Shown here: positions 58,968-64,000 of the stretch, in pieces
Numbering within the stretch: the stretch's first letter is position 1
Layout: every line of letters starts with the position of its first letter
Assembly: GCF_004217615.1 (NCBI RefSeq)
Contig: NZ_SHLD01000001.1
Location: forward strand, 4,216,001 to 4,280,000
Source of the DNA: Micromonospora kangleipakensis
Lineage (GTDB): Bacteria; Actinomycetota; Actinomycetes; Mycobacteriales; Micromonosporaceae
DNA length: 64,000 nucleotides
Direction: 5' to 3'
Notes under the pieces: model-generated
Told to the model about the DNA's origin: nothing
What the model saw: only the letters and a program-made list of their open reading frames with translations
Database searches by the model: none
Program-made: the position numbers and the translations under genes

Positions 58968-59723
58968 TCAGCGGTAGATGTGCGTCGGTGTGCCGATGCC
59001 GATGATCGACCACAGTCGGTTCATGGCCGGTATGGGCACCCGGACGCAGCCGTGACTGGCCGGGTAGGTCGGGACGGACGTGGCGCCGTGCACCGCGTAG
59101 CCGTAGTAGAAGTAGTTCGGCCGCCACAGCAGGCCGAGCGAACTCTGCCGCCAACCGTCGATCCGGCGCTGGATCTTGAAGTTGCCGGTCGGCGTCGGCG
59201 TGCTGGCCTTGCCACTGGAAGCGTCCAGGATCCGTACGACGGACCCCTGGCGCGCCAGGTACAGGACCTGCTTGGTCAGGTTCGCCTCGATGGAGTAGCC
59301 GGAGTGCGTGTACTTCGGCTTCGGGATCAGCGGTCGGGCGAGGGCCCCCCAGGTCTGCGGCCCCACGATCCCGTCCCGGACCAGGTTGTTCACCTTCTGG
59401 AAGGCGACGACCCCGTGGTACGTGGAGGGTCCGAAGATCCCGTCGATGGGGCCCACGTCGTAGTGCAGCGCGGCGAGCCGGCGCTGAAGGGTCGTCACCG
59501 CCGTGCCGCGCGAGCCCTGCCGCAGCACCGGCTGAGACGTTGTCGCGGCCAGAGTCTGAGCGGCGACGTGAGCCGTACTCACCTCTGCCGTGGTGCGGAC
59601 GCCGGCCGACGCCGAACTGGCGGGGATGAACAGGCCGCCGGTGGCGACCAGGACTGCCACCCCGAGGGCGGTACGTGAACGGCCGTGGCGCTGATGAGTG
59701 GTGCGTCGTGCGAAGGAAATCAT
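58968..59723 (-). CDS. Secreted L,D-transpeptidase with peptidoglycan-binding domain
   Basis: A 251-aa exported protein: signal peptide about 1-40 (RTALGVAVLVATGGLFIPAS, cleavage near SASA), a PG_binding_1 domain at about 68-128 (LRQGSRGTAVTTLQRRLAAL and GPIDGIFGPSTYHGVVAFQK), and a YkuD catalytic domain at about 140-250 with the active-site motif YPASHGCVRVP (catalytic Cys, His). It makes 3-3 cross-links in peptidoglycan. It stands alone with its own terminator. Confidence 0.94.
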   Translation of the reverse strand: MISFARRTTHQRHGRSRTALGVAVLVATGGLFIPASSASAGVRTTAEVSTAHVAAQTLAATTSQPVLRQGSRGTAVTTLQRRLAALHYDVGPIDGIFGPSTYHGVVAFQKVNNLVRDGIVGPQTWGALARPLIPKPKYTHSGYSIEANLTKQVLYLARQGSVVRILDASSGKASTPTPTGNFKIQRRIDGWRQSSLGLLWRPNYFYYGYAVHGATSVPTYPASHGCVRVPIPAMNRLWSIIGIGTPTHIYR

Positions 59724-59891
59724 CGTCCCTCCTTTCCGAACTGCCAGGATTCGACGGTAGTCCGCGGGAGCAAAGGATAACTGTCAAACGCACCGCCATC
59801 GATATCGATCTGACGCCTTCGTGGTCGACCTGCGGCCACGGTCCACGTACCGACGGTTCCTGACCTCTGATCGGCGATAGGGTCTGGCCTT

Positions 59892-60821
59892 GTGCGGACG
59901 AAGCAGGAGTTGGGGGCGGCGATCCGGCGGGAGCGGTGCGCGGCGCTCGTCGTCAACGCCCACTCCCGCCGGGGCCGCCGGCTCTACGAGGGCGCCCGGT
60001 CGCGGCTGACGGCGGCCGGCTTCACCCTGCTCGGCACGTACCCGGTCGACCGGCCCGACGAGCTCGAGCGGAGTCTCGCCGAGGCCGCCGACCTCGGGCC
60101 GGACCTGCTGGTCGCGGGGGGCGGCGACGGCACGATCGGCACCGCCGCGCGCCTGCTCGCCCACCGCGACATCGCGCTCGGCCTGCTGCCGCTGGGCACC
60201 ACCAACAACTTCGCCCGTACGGTGGGCATCCCGCTCGACCTGGACGCCGCGGTCGCGGTCCTGACCGACGGCAAGGTGATCGACGTCGACCTCGGGCTCG
60301 TCGGCGACATGCGCTTCACCAACCACGTCGGCATCGGCCTCTCCGCCGACGTGATGCTCACGGCGCCGCCGCGCCTCAAACGGGTCACCGGCCGGCTCGC
60401 GTATCCGGTCACCGCCCTGGCGCTGCTGCGCCGGCACCGGCCGCTGCGCGCCACCGTGCGCGCCGAGGGGCGGGAGCACGAGTTCGTCACCCACCAGCTG
60501 TACGTGGCGAACGGCGGCTTCCACGCCGGCCGGCCGATCACCGCCGACGCGAACGCCGACGACCGGCTCCTGGTCGCGTACCCGGTGGGCGGCCCGAGCC
60601 GCCGCGAGCTGCTGCGCGACACGGCCCGCAACGCGGCGACCGGGCACCGTCGCACGCTCGGCGACGACCCGTTCCTCGCCGTCCGCCAACTCTGGCTGGA
60701 GACCGACCCGCCGGCGCGCGTCGAGGTCGACGGCGAGCCGTACGGCGAGACGCCGATCCGGATCGGCCTGGACCCCAACGCGCTGCGCGTCATGGCTGCC
60801 GCCGACAGCCCGGACCGTTAG
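59892..60821 (+). CDS. Diacylglycerol kinase-like lipid kinase
   Basis: A 309-aa protein of the DAGK_cat/YegS family. The nucleotide motif is LLVAGGGDGTIGTAARLL; LGLLPLGTTNNFARTVGIPL and the metal-site DDRLLVAYPVGG follow, with a C-terminal beta domain ending VEVDGEPYGETPIRI. It phosphorylates diacylglycerol or another lipid. GTG 59892 is the start, 165 bp from the divergent transpeptidase gene. Confidence 0.92.
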   Translation: MRTKQELGAAIRRERCAALVVNAHSRRGRRLYEGARSRLTAAGFTLLGTYPVDRPDELERSLAEAADLGPDLLVAGGGDGTIGTAARLLAHRDIALGLLPLGTTNNFARTVGIPLDLDAAVAVLTDGKVIDVDLGLVGDMRFTNHVGIGLSADVMLTAPPRLKRVTGRLAYPVTALALLRRHRPLRATVRAEGREHEFVTHQLYVANGGFHAGRPITADANADDRLLVAYPVGGPSRRELLRDTARNAATGHRRTLGDDPFLAVRQLWLETDPPARVEVDGEPYGETPIRIGLDPNALRVMAAADSPDR

Positions 60822-60885
60822 GTGCTACGGCTCATGACGTTGTTGCCGCTGGGTTGACGCGACGGTGTGATCACTGTGCCCAGCA

Positions 60886-61608
60886 GTGGGCATCCGTGCG
60901 ACCGGCGGCAGGGAACCGCGCACCGCGCGAACCGACGCACCGCCACGGCTCCGAGCCGGCGACCTGCTCGACGGGTGGCGGTACATCCTCACCCACCCGG
61001 CGTTGCGTCCGCTGTTCTTCAACACGATCCTGGTCAGCAGCCTGATCATGGCGACCTCGCCGCTGCTCGCCGTCCTCATGCTCGGCCACCTCGGGTTCGC
61101 CCCCTGGCAGTACGGCCTGGCCTTCGCCGTGCCCTGCGTCGGCGGTCTGATCGGCTCACGACTGGCCCGCCGACTTGTCGCGCGGTTCGGGCAGCGCAAG
61201 GTCATGGTCACTGCTGGGGCGCTGCGAAGGTGCTGGTCCCTCGGGTTGGCCTTCATCCGCCCCGGCGCTGCCGGGCTCGTGCTCGTCATGGCCGTCGAGC
61301 TCGGGCTGATCACCTGCATGGGTGTGTTCAACCCGGTGCCCGCCACCTACCGGCTCGATCGGACCGCGCCGGACCGAGTCGTCCGTACCCTGACCGCGTG
61401 GTCGGTCACCAGCAAAGCCACCATCGCGGCCATGACCGCCCTGTGGGGCCTGCTGGCGAGTATCACCAGCCCCCGGGCCGCGATCGCGGTTGATGACACA
61501 TCGCAACTCGCCGCCCCGGTCCGAGGTGGTCCCTCCTCTATGGACGGAACTTCGGTGATCGGACCGCAGGCCCGCTCCACGGCGGGCGCCACCCGCCGGC
61601 ACGGTTGA
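60886..61608 (+). pseudogene. Truncated MFS exporter gene
   Basis: The frame starts inside an MFS protein: LLDGWRYILTHPALRPLFFN, the middle helices LIMATSPLLAVLMLGHLGFAP, GGLIGSRLARRLVARFGQRKV and the late helix TAWSVTSKATIAAMTALWGL. The first six helices are missing, and after AIAVDDTSQLAAP the last helix is replaced by low-complexity sequence. It is a fragment of a drug-exporter gene and unlikely to work. Confidence 0.75.
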
Positions 61609-62394
61609 TCAGGAGAAGTGCGTCTTCGGGCGGGCGAGCCGCTCCCCGTCGACGGTCAGATCGACTTTCTCGTTGTAGAAGGCGATCAGGCCGGCGATCG
61701 GCAGGAGTGCCCCGGTGGGGAAGTCGTACGACCAGGCCAGGTCCGGGTGGTCCGTGCCGTCGACCCGCACGGACCAGTAGGCGCCGGTCCGGCCCTTGTA
61801 CGGGCAGGCGGTCGTCGTCGCCGACGGCACGAGGTGCCGGAAGTTCACGTCGGTGCGGTTGAGGTAGTAGCGGATCGGCAGCCCGGTCTCGAAGACCAGC
61901 ACGGGCGACGTCGACTCGGCCAGCACCGTCCCGTCGAGCTCCACCCGTACGGTGCGGGTGGAGCGCAGCGCGTCCACCCGGGCGTACGGGTTGCGGGGGT
62001 GGACGAAGACCTCCTCGTCCTCCTCGAACCAGCGGTCCATCGCGGCCCAGTCGAACCGGATCGTGTCCCTCAACCCGGGCAGCGCGTCGTCCCCGTACCA
62101 CCGCCCGCACGACGGACGGGAGGTCTCGCCGACCCGCAGCCCGTGCAGCCGGGCGGTGCCGCGCCCGGACCCCTCCGTGCGCTCCTCATCGACCAGGAGA
62201 TCGCGGGCCACGTCGGCGATCGGGATGTAGTACTGCGGGTAGAACGGCCACTCCCACACGTACCGGCCACGGGTGGTGTCCAGTACCTGCTCACCGGCGA
62301 GGAACGCGCGGATCCGGCGGGGCGCCGGCTCGATGTGGTCGACCGGGGTGATCGCCTTGGGATAGTCCGGCACCTCGTCCTCCCAGCGCAGCAA
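61609..62394 (-). CDS. DUF427 domain protein
   Basis: A 261-aa protein with two DUF427 repeats. The first (about 15-120) has RIRAFLAGEQVLDTTRGRYV and WPFYPQYYIPIADV; the second (about 145-250) has VRVELDGTVLAESTSPVLVF, GLPIRYYLNRTDVNFRHLVP, CPYKGRTGAYWSV and YDFPTGALLPIAGLIAFYNE. The family has no firmly assigned enzyme activity. It stands alone next to a DUF2267 gene on the same strand. Confidence 0.9.
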   Translation of the reverse strand: MLRWEDEVPDYPKAITPVDHIEPAPRRIRAFLAGEQVLDTTRGRYVWEWPFYPQYYIPIADVARDLLVDEERTEGSGRGTARLHGLRVGETSRPSCGRWYGDDALPGLRDTIRFDWAAMDRWFEEDEEVFVHPRNPYARVDALRSTRTVRVELDGTVLAESTSPVLVFETGLPIRYYLNRTDVNFRHLVPSATTTACPYKGRTGAYWSVRVDGTDHPDLAWSYDFPTGALLPIAGLIAFYNEKVDLTVDGERLARPKTHFS

Positions 62395-62450
62395 CGTACC
62401 TCGGCCCGGCCCTCACCGGTGCGGGCCGACCCCGCACGTCCGTCCCTGTG

Positions 62451-62852
62451 CTAGCCGCGCGTGCGCTGCACGAACGGCGCGGTCGGGTCGGCGACCTCCC
62501 CGAACTCCGCCGGAAGCTGGGACACGACGTCGTCGTACCCCTCGGGTGTGAGGGCCTCGCGGAGGACGTCGAACACCGTGGTCACCCCGTCCTTCGCCTG
62601 TGTCACGTCCACGTCGGCGCGCCCGCTGACCCGTGCCAGGAACACGTCGAGTCCGAACCGCTCGGCGGTCTCGCCCGAGCCGAAGGCGTACGCCCGCAGC
62701 CCCTCGGGAAGCTGGCCGGCGAGGTCACGCGCCTCGCCGCCGTCGATCCGTTCCGCCAGGGTCGTCAGGGTGGCCCGCGTGACCGCGGTCGCCTGCTCCG
62801 ATGACGTCCCTGAGCGCTTCGCCACCAAGCCGATGAACTCGTTGTCGTCCAC
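62451..62852 (-). CDS. DUF2267 protein, copy 3
   Basis: A 133-aa helical protein: FIGLVAKRSGTSSEQATAVT, TLAERIDGGEARDLAGQLPE, FGLDVFLARVSGRADVDVTQ and VLREALTPEGYDDVVSQLPA. GTG 62852 follows GAGAGAAAGG. It is the third DUF2267 paralogue in the window, more distant from copies 1 and 2 than they are from each other in the N-terminal helix. The 62853-63044 interval holds no gene. Confidence 0.87.
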   Translation of the reverse strand: MDDNEFIGLVAKRSGTSSEQATAVTRATLTTLAERIDGGEARDLAGQLPEGLRAYAFGSGETAERFGLDVFLARVSGRADVDVTQAKDGVTTVFDVLREALTPEGYDDVVSQLPAEFGEVADPTAPFVQRTRG

Positions 62853-63044
62853 CTTCAGGGCCTTTCTCTCGGATGTCAGCGGCGTCTTCCCGCGCACCGC
62901 CACCTCAAACGGGAAAGCGCGCGAGCGCCACCGGCGGGGCGACCCGTTCCGGGATCTCCTGGAGGCCTCACTAGGGTGAGCGACTGCGCCAGGACGGCGC
63001 CGCCGATGACGCCACCACGTCGCAGTCGTTGAGGAGTGGGCCGC

Positions 63045-64000
63045 ATGACCGGGACTCTGGACGGGGTGCTCGTCGCCGACTTCAGTCGGGTTCTCGCCGG
63101 GCCGTACGCCACCATGCTCCTGGCCGACCTCGGCGCCGACGTGGTGAAGGTCGAACGTCCCGGTGCGGGTGACGACACCCGCGCCTGGGGTCCGCCGTAC
63201 GACCACGACGGCACCGCTACGTACTACCTGTCCGTCAACCGCAACAAGCGGTCGGTGACGCTGGATCTGACCGATCCGGACGATCTGGCCGTCGCTCGGG
63301 ACCTGGCGCACCGGGCGGACGTGATCGTGCAGAACTTCCGCCCCGGCACGATGGAACGCTACGGCCTGGGTCACGCCGACATCGCCGTCGCCAACCCGCG
63401 TGCCGTCTACTGCTCGATCACCGGCTTCGGCTCCGGCGCGGGCGCCGACCGGCCCGGATACGACCTGCTCGTCCAGGCCGTCGGCGGGCTGATGAGCGTC
63501 ACCGGCACCCGGCCGGGCGAGCCGGTCAAGGTCGGGGTCGCCGTGGTCGACGTGATCACCGGCCTGCACGCCACCGTCGGCATCCTGGCCGCGCTGCGCC
63601 ACCGCCAGGTCACCGGCGCCGGCCAGCACGTGGAGGTCAACCTGCTCTCGTCGTTGCTGTCCGCGCTGGTCAACCAGGCATCCGGCTACGTCGCAGCCGG
63701 CGTGGTCCCGGGCATCCTGGGCAACGCGCACCCCAGCATCGTGCCGTACGAGCTGCTGCCCACCGCCGATCGGCCGCTCGCGGTGGCGGTCGGCACCGAC
63801 GCGCAGTTCGGCGCGCTGTGCCGGGCACTCGGCATCCCCGCCGTCGCCGAGGACCCGCGCTACGTCAGCAACGCCGACCGGGTACGCCACCGGGAAACGC
63901 TCATCACCACGTTGTCCGAGCGAACGGCGCTGCGGTCCGCCGACGACCTGGCCGCGGCGCTCAGCCGCCTCGGCGTGCCGTGCGGGCCGGTCAACGACCT
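63045..64000 (+). CDS. CaiB/BaiF CoA-transferase, continues past window
   Basis: A class III CoA-transferase that runs off the right edge after 318 codons. ATG 63045 follows GAGGAGTGGG. It has VLVADFSRVLAGPYATMLLADLGADVVKVE, the SVNRNKRSVTLDL motif, GYDLLVQAVGGLMSVTGTRP with the catalytic Asp, VDVITGLHATVGILAAL and LSRLGVPCGPVNDL at the edge. It is clearly distinct from the CaiB at 19872-21131. The substrate is unknown, and possible operon partners lie outside the window. Confidence 0.93.
   Translation, partial: MTGTLDGVLVADFSRVLAGPYATMLLADLGADVVKVERPGAGDDTRAWGPPYDHDGTATYYLSVNRNKRSVTLDLTDPDDLAVARDLAHRADVIVQNFRPGTMERYGLGHADIAVANPRAVYCSITGFGSGAGADRPGYDLLVQAVGGLMSVTGTRPGEPVKVGVAVVDVITGLHATVGILAALRHRQVTGAGQHVEVNLLSSLLSALVNQASGYVAAGVVPGILGNAHPSIVPYELLPTADRPLAVAVGTDAQFGALCRALGIPAVAEDPRYVSNADRVRHRETLITTLSERTALRSADDLAAALSRLGVPCGPVND

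Noticed and set aside
1..64000. CRISPR arrays
   Set aside because: I saw no regularly spaced short direct repeats; the only nuclease of that lineage is the TnpB.

Overview
The window is high-GC DNA from an actinomycete, most likely a Micromonosporaceae-type organism. The support for this is an XRE/DUF5753 plus DUF397 pair, mycothiol-dependent isomerase families, an F420-type (deazaflavin) oxidoreductase family, many GTG starts, ATGA/GTGA gene overlaps and almost exclusive G/C third positions. The assignment is inferred from gene content; no rRNA marker is present.

Region 1 (1-16.8 kb) is patchy accessory DNA: the XRE/DUF397 pair, a DivIVA-like protein with an 83-aa partner, single metabolic enzymes (MDR oxidoreductase, VOC protein, 3-hydroxyisobutyrate-dehydrogenase-like protein, mycothiol isomerase-like protein), an HxlR regulator fused to a redoxin domain and divergent from an MFS exporter, and a large beta-propeller lipoprotein. 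Gene scars lie between them: a LuxR response-regulator tail, a groEL tail, half of a deazaflavin nitroreductase, and a small membrane gene split by a tnpB (IS605/IS1341-type) element.

Region 2 (16.8-32.4 kb) is a coherent catabolic island. A GntR regulator with a perfect inverted-repeat operator sits divergent from a CaiB CoA-transferase / enoyl-CoA hydratase / MatB-like acyl-CoA synthetase operon. Next come an IclR regulator, malate synthase, a GlcD-GlcF-type fusion dehydrogenase, a serine-glyoxylate-type aminotransferase, a MatC-like dicarboxylate carrier and a fumarylacetoacetase-family hydratase. Four copies of a 15-bp element (consensus TTCCGCATNGCGGAA) lie in the promoters of iclR, malate synthase, the aminotransferase and the carrier. 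I read this as one IclR-type regulon for a C2/C3 acid that yields glyoxylate, possibly with malonate or a substituted malonate.

Region 3 (32.4-45.8 kb) is a recombination-worn zone. It holds an integrase C-terminal fragment close to the 3' half of a tRNA-Phe, a truncated Tat-exported hydrolase, an Hsp20 pseudogene, and repeated copies or fragments of the VOC gene and the 83-aa gene. Intact genes among them include two membrane proteins with a winged-helix regulator, an MFS transporter, a beta-propeller protein coupled to a MoaD-like ubiquitin-fold protein ending in GG, and an ArsR - SRPBCC/mycothiol-isomerase fusion - TfoX operon.

Region 4 (46-56.2 kb) is a complete form I aerobic carbon monoxide dehydrogenase locus: coxM-S-L, an XdhC/CoxF protein with a YHS tail, a MobA-like nucleotidyltransferase, coxD, coxG and coxE in one overlapping minus-strand operon. 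A convergent LysR gene and a divergent second XdhC gene flank it. The CoxL active-site loop reads AYACSFR, not AYRCSFR. A 40-bp near-perfect palindrome lies between coxM and the divergent xdhC.

Region 5 (56.3-64 kb) has folE, a ferredoxin-reductase-type flavoprotein, a SufR-like regulator with conserved cysteines, an L,D-transpeptidase, a lipid kinase, a decayed MFS gene, a DUF427 protein, a DUF2267 protein, and a CaiB/BaiF CoA-transferase that runs off the right edge.
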